Made by a program: the position numbers and the translations under genes. The notes under the pieces were generated by a model. It saw only the letters and a list, made by a program, of their open reading frames with translations. It did no database searches and was not told the DNA's origin. DNA of 23,705 bases from an uncultured Porphyromonadaceae bacterium. GTDB taxonomy: Bacteria; Bacteroidota; Bacteroidia; Bacteroidales; Muribaculaceae. Positions 15,718-23,417 of this stretch are shown one piece after another. How positions within the stretch are numbered: the stretch's first letter is position 1; each line of letters starts with the position of its first letter. The DNA is taken from contig URMA01000044.1 in the NCBI GenBank assembly GCA_900548875.1, positions 1 to 23,705 on the forward strand. The letters run 5' to 3'.

Positions 15718-16959
15718 ATGGAAGTTTCTATCATAGCTATCGGCGATGAGTTGCTCATCGGCCAAGTTGTCGACACCAATTCCGGATGGATCGCCCAAGA
15801 AATCACCCCCTACGGCTGGAGGGTAAAAAGTGTCCGTGTCGTTGCCGACAATGCTAATGAAATAAAAAAAGCCGTCAGTGACGCTTTTAATGAAACAAAT
15901 ATCGTACTGACAACCGGAGGGCTCGGACCGACAAAAGACGATATAACCAAGCAAACTCTCTGTGATTTTTTTGGAGGCGAACTCATCTACGACAAAGAAG
16001 TAGAGAAAAACGTGCTGGAAGTCGTAGCAAAACGCAGCCTGAAAATCAATCCCCTGACAGCGGCACAAGCCTACGTTCCCTCCAGTTGCAAAGTGATACA
16101 AAACAAAGTAGGAACCGCACCTATCATGTGGTTTGAAAAGGACGGGAAAGTTCTGGTATCGATGCCGGGCGTGCCTTTTGAAATGCAGGAAATGATGCAC
16201 ACGGAAGTCTTTCCGCAACTTAAAAAGAGATTTCAGAAAGACGAGACGGTTGAACTGAAAACATTTATTGTCATCGGATACTCCGAATCGTTGCTGGCTG
16301 CCGCATTGGAAGAATTTGAAAACAACCTGCCAAAAGAAATCCACCTTGCCTATCTGCCCAAACCAGGGCTTGTCCGCCTGCGTCTGACAGGAGTCAGCAA
16401 AAACAGCGACGACCTTACCACAAAAATGGAACAAGCTGAACAGTCATTAAAGCAGACATTGGGCGAAAGCATCATCTGTGACAAAGATATGAGCGTTGCC
16501 GAAATTTTAGGCAGTCTCCTCTCAAAAAAACAGTTCACTGTTTCAACGGCTGAAAGTTGCACAGGCGGCAACATTGCGCACGAAATCACGGCAGTCGCAG
16601 GATGCTCCTCCTATTTTAAAGGTACAGTTGTTGCCTACGCCAACGAAGTGAAACAAAATGTTCTTGGCGTCAGTCAGGAAACGCTGGAGAAAGAAGGAGC
16701 AGTCAGCGAACCGACAGTACGGCAAATGGTAGAAGGCGTGGCACAGAAACTTCACACGAACTGCGCCATTGCCACCTCGGGCATTGCCGGTCCCGGCGGA
16801 GGAACTGATGAAAAACCGGTAGGCACCGTATGGATTGCAGCAACAGCCAACGGCAAAACAGTCAGCGAATTGTATCATTTTGCCGGAAACCGAAGCAGAG
16901 TTATCAACCATGCCACCACTATGGCCCAACTGATGCTCATTAAAATGCTACTTAAATAA
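15718..16959 (+). CDS. cinA: CinA family protein (nicotinamide mononucleotide deamidase)
   Basis: A two-domain cytoplasmic protein, 413 residues, normal for full-length CinA. The N-terminal molybdopterin-binding-like domain (about 1-165) shows GDELLIGQVVDTNSGW and TTGGLGPTKDD; in CinA this part has ADP-ribose pyrophosphatase activity. The C-terminal PncC-like domain (about 255-410) shows TAESCTGGN near 275 and SGIAGPGGGTDEKPVGTVW near 353; it deamidates NMN to nicotinic acid mononucleotide for NAD recycling. The name comes from competence induction in Streptococcus, for which nothing here gives support. It is the second gene of the tsaD unit and is followed, without an obvious terminator, by the rpmB promoter. 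Confidence 0.95.
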   Translation: MEVSIIAIGDELLIGQVVDTNSGWIAQEITPYGWRVKSVRVVADNANEIKKAVSDAFNETNIVLTTGGLGPTKDDITKQTLCDFFGGELIYDKEVEKNVLEVVAKRSLKINPLTAAQAYVPSSCKVIQNKVGTAPIMWFEKDGKVLVSMPGVPFEMQEMMHTEVFPQLKKRFQKDETVELKTFIVIGYSESLLAAALEEFENNLPKEIHLAYLPKPGLVRLRLTGVSKNSDDLTTKMEQAEQSLKQTLGESIICDKDMSVAEILGSLLSKKQFTVSTAESCTGGNIAHEITAVAGCSSYFKGTVVAYANEVKQNVLGVSQETLEKEGAVSEPTVRQMVEGVAQKLHTNCAIATSGIAGPGGGTDEKPVGTVWIAATANGKTVSELYHFAGNRSRVINHATTMAQLMLIKMLLK

Positions 16960-16998
16960 GTGCTATACAAAAAAATATATTGAAAAAAGTTAGAAAAA

Positions 16999-17030
16999 TT
17001 TGGAGATTATCCAAAAAAACACTTACTTTG
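16999..17030 (+). promoter_or_regulatory. Promoter of the rpmB-rpmG-DUF4295 operon
   Basis: TTTG (16999-17002), exactly 20 bases, then TTACTTTG (17023-17030), matching TTTG-N19/21-TAnnTTTG with one mismatch. Transcription near 17036 leaves a leader of about 48 bases that is A-rich just before the ATG, as is usual for strongly translated Bacteroidetes genes. Confidence 0.75.
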
Positions 17031-17083
17031 CACTCTGTTTTGAGGAGTATAATTGAAAAATAATAAAAAAAACAACAATAGCC

Positions 17084-17338
17084 ATGTCAAAGATTTGTCA
17101 AATTACAGGCAGAAAAGCGGCCGTAGGTAATAACGTTTCTCACTCAAAGAGAAGAACAAAACGCAAATTTGAGGTCAACCTTTTCAACAGAAAGTTCTTC
17201 TGGGTTGAACAGCAAATTTGGATTCGTCTTACTATTTCAGCAGCAGGACTTCGCACAATCAACAAGATTGGTCTTGATGCCGCATTGAAGCAAGCAGCAA
17301 ACAAAGGTTACTTAACAAGCATTAAAACAGTAGAATAA
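17084..17338 (+). CDS. rpmB: 50S ribosomal protein L28
   Basis: Large-subunit protein bL28, 84 residues. It begins with the family signature MSKICQITGRKAAVGNNVSHS, continues with KRRTKRKFEVNL, and has the later WIRLTISAAGLRTINKIGL stretch. The length is usual for Bacteroidetes L28. The initiator methionine is fixed by the family start and the leader length. First gene of an operon with rpmG one base downstream, under a strong promoter. Confidence 0.97.
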   Translation: MSKICQITGRKAAVGNNVSHSKRRTKRKFEVNLFNRKFFWVEQQIWIRLTISAAGLRTINKIGLDAALKQAANKGYLTSIKTVE

Positions 17339-17339
17339 G

Positions 17340-17528
17340 ATGGCAAAGAAAGCAAAAGGTAACAGAGTTCAAGTAATTCTTGAATGTACTGAACATAAGG
17401 ATAGCGGTATGCCGGGTACTTCTCGCTACATCACAACTAAGAACCGCAAAAATACAACTGAACGTTTGGAGTTGAGAAAATACAACCCAATCTTGAAAAG
17501 AGTAACTGTTCACAAAGAAATTAAATAA
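17340..17528 (+). CDS. rpmG: 50S ribosomal protein L33
   Basis: Large-subunit protein bL33, 62 residues. Its pattern is clear: VQVILECTEH near the start, YITTKNRKNT in the middle, and the ending LRKYNPILKRVTVHKEIK. Only one cysteine is present, so this is the zinc-free form of L33 without the CxxC pairs. It starts one base after the rpmB stop and is followed by the DUF4295 gene after eight bases. Confidence 0.97.
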   Translation: MAKKAKGNRVQVILECTEHKDSGMPGTSRYITTKNRKNTTERLELRKYNPILKRVTVHKEIK

Positions 17529-17536
17529 TATAAGCT

Positions 17537-17686
17537 ATGGCAAAGAAAACCGTTGCAACACTCCAAACTGGTGAAGGACGTACATACAGCAAAATCATCA
17601 AAGCTGTAAAGTCTCCAAAAACTGGCGCATACGTATTCAAAGAAGAAATGGTACTTAACGATGCTGTTAAGGACGCGCTGAAATAA
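17537..17686 (+). CDS. DUF4295 family small basic protein
   Basis: A 49-residue basic protein, beginning MAKKTVATLQTGEGRTYSK and ending in an acidic-then-basic tail DAVKDALK. It is a short family I know only from Bacteroidetes, regularly third after rpmB and rpmG. Its size, charge (K-rich) and place point to a ribosome-associated role; I recall a lineage-specific protein, bL38, described in the Flavobacterium johnsoniae ribosome and think it may be this family, but cannot confirm that from sequence alone. The start is fixed by the short gap behind rpmG, and a hairpin follows the stop codon. Confidence 0.88.
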   Translation: MAKKTVATLQTGEGRTYSKIIKAVKSPKTGAYVFKEEMVLNDAVKDALK

Positions 17687-17718
17687 TTGAAGAATATATT
17701 TTTCCTATCAATAGACGT

Positions 17719-17751
17719 ATAGCTTTTCGGAATTTACTTTCGAAAAGCTAT
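17719..17751 (+). terminator. Hairpin terminator of the ribosomal protein operon
   Basis: Perfect 11-base arms ATAGCTTTTCG (17719-17729) and CGAAAAGCTAT (17741-17751) with an 11-base loop, 32 bases after the DUF4295 stop. The downstream CGTTGTTTA is only moderately T-rich, so termination strength is uncertain. Confidence 0.7.
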
Positions 17752-17788
17752 CGTTGTTTATAGACAGCGATTATTCGCAATTTTTTAT

Positions 17789-17796
17789 TAATTTTG
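17789..17796 (+). promoter_or_regulatory. -7 box of queD-queE
   Basis: TAATTTTG is a perfect TAnnTTTG; transcription near 17801 gives a leader of about 22 bases to the ATG at 17823. No -33 box is visible. The leader is too short to hold a preQ1 riboswitch. Confidence 0.6.
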
Positions 17797-17822
17797 TATC
17801 AAATCATATAACCCATCTGCTT

Positions 17823-18170
17823 ATGTTCTATGTATCCAAAAGAATGGAAATAGCCGGTTGTCACAAACTGACGCTCAACTATGAAAGCAAATGCACGCAA
17901 CTGCATGGGCACAATTGGATTGTCACTGTCTATTGTAAGGCTAAAGAACTCAACGAAAATGGAATGGTATGCGATTTCAAGCATATCAAAGACAAGATTC
18001 ATGGCTATCTCGACCATGGAAATTTCAACGAACTTCTTCCGTTTAACCCTACTGCCGAGAATTTGGCCAAATGGATTTGTGATCAGTTTTCTGAATGCTA
18101 TAAAGTAGAAGTGCAGGAATCGGAAGGAAACACAGCCATTTATATCGACGACGTAAAAGATGGAATATAA
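17823..18170 (+). CDS. queD: 6-carboxy-5,6,7,8-tetrahydropterin synthase
   Basis: Converts dihydroneopterin triphosphate, the FolE product, to 6-carboxytetrahydropterin, the second step to preQ0 and queuosine. With the ATG at 17823 the protein has 115 residues. The zinc ligands H14, H28 and H30 are seen (GCHKL and QLHGHNW), and C24, four residues before the HGH, is in the catalytic position. A VCDFKHIK motif and the LDHGNFNE motif, with the catalytic His, follow. The frame is open back to a TTG at 17754, but that lies upstream of the -7 box. It overlaps queE by 11 bases. The archaeal-type pterin activities of this fold are unlikely, given the queE partner. Confidence 0.92.
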   Translation: MFYVSKRMEIAGCHKLTLNYESKCTQLHGHNWIVTVYCKAKELNENGMVCDFKHIKDKIHGYLDHGNFNELLPFNPTAENLAKWICDQFSECYKVEVQESEGNTAIYIDDVKDGI

Positions 18171-18744
18171 AATCAACGAAATTTTCTACAGTCTTCAGGG
18201 TGAAGGCTATTTCACCGGCACCGCCTCCATCTTCGTCCGATTCTCCGGCTGCAACTTAAAGTGTCCGTTCTGCGATACTCAACATTCCAACGGAGTAAAG
18301 ATGACCGATGCTGAGATTATCAAAGAAATAAACAGATACCCTGCACGGCACATCGTTCTTACCGGAGGTGAGCCGTCGCTGTTTATCAACGAGATGCTGC
18401 TCGACAAAATCAAAGAACAGACCGGCAAATACATAGCCATCGAAACAAACGGAACCCATCCGCTTCCGAAAGGAATCGACTGGATAACCCTGTCTCCCAA
18501 ATTCGAATTCTGTGACAACGCCAACCTGAAAGTCACGAGATGCAACGAATTGAAAGTAGTGTTCCGCGACCAGGATTTGAGCATATACAACAACATAAAC
18601 GCCGAGCACCGATTTCTCCAGCCTTGCGACTGCGGCAACCCAAACATAAACAAATCCATACAGAAAAAAGCCGTACAATACTGCCTGGACCACCCAGAAT
18701 GGAGGCTGTCACTCCAAACACATAAGCTGCTGGGAATTCAATAA
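18160..18744 (+). CDS. queE: 7-carboxy-7-deazaguanine synthase (radical SAM)
   Basis: Rearranges 6-carboxytetrahydropterin to 7-carboxy-7-deazaguanine, the third step to preQ0, using a 4Fe-4S cluster and S-adenosylmethionine. The 194-residue protein has the cluster motif C31-x3-C35-x2-C38 in GCNLKCPFCDT, preceded by EIFYSLQGEGYFTG, which is characteristic of QueE. A LTGGEPSL motif near residue 67 binds the SAM amino group. Length is in the usual short QueE range. Its start lies inside the end of queD, so the two are translationally coupled. QueC and QueF, needed to finish preQ1, are not in the window. Confidence 0.93.
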   Translation: MEYKINEIFYSLQGEGYFTGTASIFVRFSGCNLKCPFCDTQHSNGVKMTDAEIIKEINRYPARHIVLTGGEPSLFINEMLLDKIKEQTGKYIAIETNGTHPLPKGIDWITLSPKFEFCDNANLKVTRCNELKVVFRDQDLSIYNNINAEHRFLQPCDCGNPNINKSIQKKAVQYCLDHPEWRLSLQTHKLLGIQ

Positions 18745-18830
18745 GTCAAAAAACGCCAAAACAGCGAATTATTTTGAAAAAAAGTCAACAATTCAGTATC
18801 ATATTCAAGGTGCATCCTATTATTTTATTG

Positions 18831-18838
18831 TATATTTG
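18831..18838 (+). promoter_or_regulatory. -7 box of the sulfation operon
   Basis: TATATTTG is a perfect TAnnTTTG, about 22 bases before the permease ATG at 18861. The expected -33 box is absent, which may mean activator dependence or simply a weak promoter. The queE-permease gap (116 bases) holds nothing else I can identify and no terminator. Confidence 0.6.
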
Positions 18839-18860
18839 CACGGAATCAAGAATATGACGA

Positions 18861-20408
18861 ATGAACTTTGAGATATTGTTTGTACTTATCTGCATGATAA
18901 GTATGCTGGCAGCACTAATCTTAGACTTGATGAGGCCGGGACTGGTGCTGATGAGCATTGTGATACTGTTCCTGTGTGCAGGAATAATCACACCGACAGA
19001 AATGCTTGAGGGATTCAGCAACAAAGGAATGATAACTGTTGCTTTATTATTTTTAGTCAGTGAAGGCGTTCGACAAAGTGGTGCACTTAATATTATCATA
19101 AAAAAACTGCTACCGCAAAAGAAAACATCAGTTTCCAAATCACTACTACAGATTCTCCCTTCCGTTTCTGTAATATCGGCGTTTTTAAACAACACGCCTG
19201 TTGTTGTCATTTTCGGACCTATCATCAAACGATGGGCCGAAGCATTGAAAATGCCGGCCACAAAATTTTTAATCCCCCTGTCCTACGCCACGATTCTCGG
19301 AGGCGTATGTACTCTTATTGGCACTTCTACGAACTTGGTTGTACACGGAATGATTCTGGATGCCGGCATGGAAGGCTTCTCCATGTTTGAATTGGGAAAA
19401 ATCGGAATATTCATTGCCATTGCCGGATTGATATATCTGATTCTGTTTGCCAACAAACTGCTTCCGGACGACCGCAGCGACGCGCTGGAAAAAGAAGAGG
19501 AACCTTCCGACAATCTCCACAAAGTGGAAGTAATCATCGGCTCACGTTTTCCGGGTATCAAAAAAACATTAGGCGAATTTGACTTTACACGCCACTATGG
19601 AGCTTACGTCAAAGAAGTGAAACGCAAGGGACAGTCCTATACCACAGACCTTGACAAATTCATGATTCTGGAAGGTGACACACTTATATTGTGGGCCGAC
19701 GACACCTTCATTCCGACATGGGGTGATTCACGTGTATTCCTTATGGTGGCAAACGGCAAGGATAACCAGCCGACAAAGTCGAACAAGAAACGGATGCTGG
19801 CCCTCGGCCTGCTGATCTTCATGATTACAGGAGCGACTATAGGCGAATTGCCATTCATGAAAGAAGCAGTTCCCGACATGCAGTTCGACATGTTCTTTTT
19901 CGTATGCATCACCACCATTATCATGGTATGGACGAAAATGTTCCCGCCCAAAAAATATACCAAATATATTTCATGGGACATTCTGATTACCATCGCCTGC
20001 GCCTTTGCCATCAGCAAAGCAATGAACAACTCCGGCTTGGCTTCCATGATAGCCAAGTATGCCATCAGCATGACCGACAGCCTTGGCCCCAGCGGACTAT
20101 TGGCCGTCATATTCATCATCACCAATATTTTCACAGAACTGATAACCAACAATGCTGCCGCGGCACTCAGTTTTCCCATTGCGTTGGCCGTAGCCAACCA
20201 ACTTGGAGTCAACCCCATGCCATTCTTCGTGGTAATCTGTATGGCCGCATCCGCAAGTTTTTGTACCCCAATCGGCTATCAGACCAATTTGATTGTTCAA
20301 GGTATCGGTGGTTATAAATTTACGGATTTCATAAAAATCGGACTTCCGCTAAACATTATTTCATTTCTATTGTCAACATTTCTGGTTCCCCTCATATGGG
20401 AATTTTAA
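18861..20408 (+). CDS. SLC13-type anion permease with one soluble TrkA-C-like domain
   Basis: An inner-membrane anion transporter of the DASS/SLC13 family, 515 residues. The first half has membrane segments near 2-25, 28-50, 55-70 and 90-115, with the family motif FLNNTPVV near residue 110 and GTSTNLVV near 155. A soluble stretch at about 205-285 looks like a TrkA-C (RCK-C) domain. The second half repeats the membrane set, with LITNNAAAALSFP near 427 and the CTPIGYQTN motif near 470. The two NTP/NNA-type motifs and the SxTN-like motifs are the substrate hairpins. Its place before cysC, cysD and cysN suggests sulfate as substrate; that is inference from context. Many relatives have two RCK-C domains and are longer. 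Confidence 0.88.
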   Translation: MNFEILFVLICMISMLAALILDLMRPGLVLMSIVILFLCAGIITPTEMLEGFSNKGMITVALLFLVSEGVRQSGALNIIIKKLLPQKKTSVSKSLLQILPSVSVISAFLNNTPVVVIFGPIIKRWAEALKMPATKFLIPLSYATILGGVCTLIGTSTNLVVHGMILDAGMEGFSMFELGKIGIFIAIAGLIYLILFANKLLPDDRSDALEKEEEPSDNLHKVEVIIGSRFPGIKKTLGEFDFTRHYGAYVKEVKRKGQSYTTDLDKFMILEGDTLILWADDTFIPTWGDSRVFLMVANGKDNQPTKSNKKRMLALGLLIFMITGATIGELPFMKEAVPDMQFDMFFFVCITTIIMVWTKMFPPKKYTKYISWDILITIACAFAISKAMNNSGLASMIAKYAISMTDSLGPSGLLAVIFIITNIFTELITNNAAAALSFPIALAVANQLGVNPMPFFVVICMAASASFCTPIGYQTNLIVQGIGGYKFTDFIKIGLPLNIISFLLSTFLVPLIWEF

Positions 20409-20423
20409 AATAAAAAATCGATT

Positions 20424-21038
20424 ATGAGTACACAACCCCAAAATATCTATCCGATATTCGACAAGATGATGTCGAAACAAGATAAGGAAGAACTGCTGAA
20501 ACAGCACGGCGTTATGCTTTGGTTCACAGGACTGAGCGGTTCCGGAAAAAGTACTGTTGCCATTGCTCTCGAACGAGAGCTGCACAAACGGGGCCTGCTT
20601 TGCCGCATCCTTGACGGTGACAACATCCGCAGTGGAATCAACAATAACTTAGGCTTCTCGCCCGAGGACCGTATTGAAAACATCCGCCGCATTGCCGAAG
20701 TCGGAAAGCTGTTTGTCGACACGGGCATCATCACCATTGCCGCATTTATCAGCCCAAACAACCAGCTTCGGAACATGGCAGCCGAAATCATCGGGAAGGA
20801 AAACTTTATTGAAGTATACATTTCAACACCTTTGGAAGAATGTGAGCGACGTGATGTCAAAGGTCTTTACGCCAAAGCACGCAGAGGTGAGATAAAGGAA
20901 TTCACAGGAATCTCTGCCCCATTTGAGGCTCCCGAGCATCCCGACATTGAACTTGACACCTCAAAGCTTTCTCTGAAAGAATCAGTTGATATTTTACTGA
21001 AAACAATTCTTCCAAAAGTATCTATTCATCAGTTGTAA
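20424..21038 (+). CDS. cysC: Adenylylsulfate kinase
   Basis: Phosphorylates APS at the 3' hydroxyl to make PAPS, the sulfuryl donor. The 204-residue protein has Walker A GLSGSGKST at residues 36-44, the LDGDNIRSGIN motif and the APS-binding GFSPEDRIENIRR stretch, followed by FISPNN with its conserved serine. EVYISTPLEECERRDVKGLY and GISAPFEAPEHPD complete the family pattern. It is a free-standing enzyme, not fused to CysN as in some bacteria. It lies 15 bases after the permease and 18 bases before cysD, in one operon. An N-terminal extension of about 25 residues precedes the kinase core. Confidence 0.96.
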   Translation: MSTQPQNIYPIFDKMMSKQDKEELLKQHGVMLWFTGLSGSGKSTVAIALERELHKRGLLCRILDGDNIRSGINNNLGFSPEDRIENIRRIAEVGKLFVDTGIITIAAFISPNNQLRNMAAEIIGKENFIEVYISTPLEECERRDVKGLYAKARRGEIKEFTGISAPFEAPEHPDIELDTSKLSLKESVDILLKTILPKVSIHQL

Positions 21039-21056
21039 CAAATAACACCACAAAAT

Positions 21057-21965
21057 ATGTCAAACTATAAATTAAGCCATTTACAGGAACTTGAAGCAGA
21101 ATCCATCTACATCATACGCGAGGTAGCTGCTGAATTTGAAAATCCTGTCATGTTGTATTCAATCGGAAAAGACTCCTCCGTAATGGTGCGCCTTGCCGAG
21201 AAAGCCTTTGCTCCCGGGAAAGTACCGTTCCCATTAATGCACATCGATTCAAAATGGAAATTCAAAGAAATGATTGAATTCCGTGATAACTATGCCAAAC
21301 AATATGGATGGAATCTGATAGTCGAATCCAATATGGAAGCGTTCAAAGCCGGTGTCGGACCGTTTACCCACGGCAGCAAAGTGCATACCGATCTGATGAA
21401 GACGCAGGCGCTCCTCCACGCTTTGGACAAATATAAATTTGATGCAGCGTTTGGCGGTGCGCGCCGCGATGAAGAAAAGAGCCGTGCCAAGGAACGTATC
21501 TTCTCATTCCGCGACAAATTCCATCAATGGGACCCGAAAAACCAGCGCCCGGAACTATGGGACATCTACAATACCCGCGTACACAAAGGCGAAAGCATCC
21601 GCGTTTTCCCGCTTTCCAATTGGACAGAGCTGGACATCTGGCAATATATCCGACTGGAAAACATACCAATCGTACCGCTCTATTTCGCAAAGGAACGCCC
21701 TGTGGTGGAAATCGACGGCAATCTGATTATGGCCGACGACGACCGTCTGCCGGCAGAATATAAAGATAAGATTCAGATGCGCAAAGTGCGTTTCCGCACA
21801 TTAGGCTGCTGGCCGTTGACAGGAGCCGTAGAAAGCGAAGCTGACACCATCGAAAAAATCGTGGAAGAAATGATGACTACCACCAAGAGCGAACGCACAA
21901 CCCGTGTCATCGACTTCGACCAGGATGCAAGTATGGAACAGAAAAAACGTGAAGGTTATTTCTAA
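21057..21965 (+). CDS. cysD: Sulfate adenylyltransferase subunit 2
   Basis: The small catalytic subunit of ATP sulfurylase: makes APS and pyrophosphate from sulfate and ATP, driven by GTP hydrolysis in CysN. The 302-residue protein has the PP-loop YSIGKDSSVM, the GGARRDEEKSRAKERIFSFRD stretch (conserved in CysD), FPLSNWTELDIWQYI, and the RFRTLGCWPLTGAVESEA motif. Length is as in E. coli CysD (302). It precedes cysN by 12 bases, as expected for two subunits of one heterodimer. No membrane or export signal. Confidence 0.97.
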   Translation: MSNYKLSHLQELEAESIYIIREVAAEFENPVMLYSIGKDSSVMVRLAEKAFAPGKVPFPLMHIDSKWKFKEMIEFRDNYAKQYGWNLIVESNMEAFKAGVGPFTHGSKVHTDLMKTQALLHALDKYKFDAAFGGARRDEEKSRAKERIFSFRDKFHQWDPKNQRPELWDIYNTRVHKGESIRVFPLSNWTELDIWQYIRLENIPIVPLYFAKERPVVEIDGNLIMADDDRLPAEYKDKIQMRKVRFRTLGCWPLTGAVESEADTIEKIVEEMMTTTKSERTTRVIDFDQDASMEQKKREGYF

Positions 21966-21977
21966 ATCTTTTTAATT

Positions 21978-23411
21978 ATGGAAAATCAGACACTCAACAT
22001 AAAAGAATTTCTTGACAAGGACGAACAAAAAGACTTGTTGCGCTTCCTCACCGCAGGCTCTGTCGACGACGGTAAGTCAACACTTATCGGACGACTGCTT
22101 TTTGACAGCAAAAAGATTTACGAAGACCAGTTGGATGCACTCGAACGCGACAGCAAACGCATGGGAAATGCCGGTGAACATATCGACTACGCACTGCTTC
22201 TTGACGGTTTGAAAGCCGAACGCGAACAAGGCATCACCATTGACGTGGCCTATCGCTATTTCAGCACCAACAACCGCAAGTTCATCATTGCCGACACTCC
22301 GGGACACGAACAATATACCCGCAACATGATTACCGGCGGCTCGACAGCGAATGCTGCCATCATTCTTGTTGATGCCCGTACAGGAGTCATTACACAGACA
22401 CGCCGCCACACATATCTTATTTCCCTGCTGGGTATCAAGCATGTGGTTTTGGCTGTCAACAAAATGGACTTGGTCGACTTCAGCGAAGAAGTATTCAACA
22501 AGATTGTCAACGATTACAAGGATTTCGTATCAACACTCAATATTCCTGACATTACCTGCATTCCATTGTCGGCACTCGACGGAGACAATGTCGTAAAAAA
22601 GAGTGATCGCACACCGTGGTATTCAGGTAAATGCCTGCTTGACTATCTGGAAACGGTACCTATCGACCTTGACCGCAACTACAACGATTTCCGCTACCCA
22701 GTCCAATATGTACTTCGCCCGAACCTCGATTTCAGGGGATTCTGCGGAAAAGTGGCAAGCGGCGTAATCCACGTCGGCGATACGGTGATGGCCCTGCCTT
22801 CACGCAAAACGTCGAAAGTCAAAAGCATTGTCACCTACGACGGCAACCTGCAGGAAGCATTCCCTCCGCAATGTGTCACACTTACACTTGAAGACGAAAT
22901 CGACATCTCAAGAGGTGAAATGCTTGTTAAGCCTGACAATCTGCCTATCGAAGACCGCAACTTTGAGGCCATGCTGGTATGGATGGATGAAGAGCCGATG
23001 GATGTCAACAAACAGTTCTACATCAAACAAACGACAAACACCACACGTGCACGCATCGACAGCATTAAATACAAAGTCGATGTCAACACGATGGAAAAAT
23101 CGCAAGTCGACAAACTCTCGCTCAATGAAATCGGTCGTGTAGTTTTCACAACCGGCAAGGAACTTTTCTTCGACCCGTACCACAAAAACAAGCAGACCGG
23201 TTCGTTTATCCTGATTGACCCGATTACCAACAATACTTCGGCCGTCGGTATGATCATCGACCGTGTCGACGTGAAGGATATGGTTCATGAAGATGCCCTT
23301 GCAACTATCAATCTAAAGGAACTCGGCATTGACGAATCACACTTCGAGGCCATCAATAAAGTGTGCATGGAACTAACCCGCCAGGGCATTCCGGTAAAAT
23401 TAATGAAATAA
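21978..23411 (+). CDS. cysN: Sulfate adenylyltransferase subunit 1 (GTPase)
   Basis: The regulatory GTPase subunit of ATP sulfurylase, an EF-Tu-like protein of 477 residues. Nucleotide motifs are in place: P-loop GSVDDGKST (27-35), DTPGHEQY from residue 106 and NKMD (161-164). Two beta-barrel domains follow, as in EF-Tu. It does not carry a C-terminal APS kinase; that activity is the separate cysC. It lies between cysD and the sulfotransferase, six bases from the latter. A second reading as an elongation factor is excluded by the partner and the CysN-specific REQGITIDVAYRYFST stretch. Confidence 0.97.
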   Translation: MENQTLNIKEFLDKDEQKDLLRFLTAGSVDDGKSTLIGRLLFDSKKIYEDQLDALERDSKRMGNAGEHIDYALLLDGLKAEREQGITIDVAYRYFSTNNRKFIIADTPGHEQYTRNMITGGSTANAAIILVDARTGVITQTRRHTYLISLLGIKHVVLAVNKMDLVDFSEEVFNKIVNDYKDFVSTLNIPDITCIPLSALDGDNVVKKSDRTPWYSGKCLLDYLETVPIDLDRNYNDFRYPVQYVLRPNLDFRGFCGKVASGVIHVGDTVMALPSRKTSKVKSIVTYDGNLQEAFPPQCVTLTLEDEIDISRGEMLVKPDNLPIEDRNFEAMLVWMDEEPMDVNKQFYIKQTTNTTRARIDSIKYKVDVNTMEKSQVDKLSLNEIGRVVFTTGKELFFDPYHKNKQTGSFILIDPITNNTSAVGMIIDRVDVKDMVHEDALATINLKELGIDESHFEAINKVCMELTRQGIPVKLMK

Positions 23412-23417
23412 ACATTT

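Noticed and set aside
15703..16434. Open frame of 243 codons antisense to cinA
   Set aside because: The plus strand encodes a full CinA with all motifs; the antisense product has shadow-like composition and no promoter.
17754..17822. Longer queD reading frame
   Set aside because: Its TTG lies upstream of the TAATTTTG box and the extra residues are unlike any QueD.
17797..17822. preQ1 riboswitch before queD
   Set aside because: The leader is about 22 bases, too short even for the small preQ1-I class, and no pseudoknot pattern is seen.
18745..18860. SAM or other sulfur riboswitch before the sulfation operon
   Set aside because: The transcribed leader is about 20 bases and has no paired arms; the upstream part shows no hairpin either.
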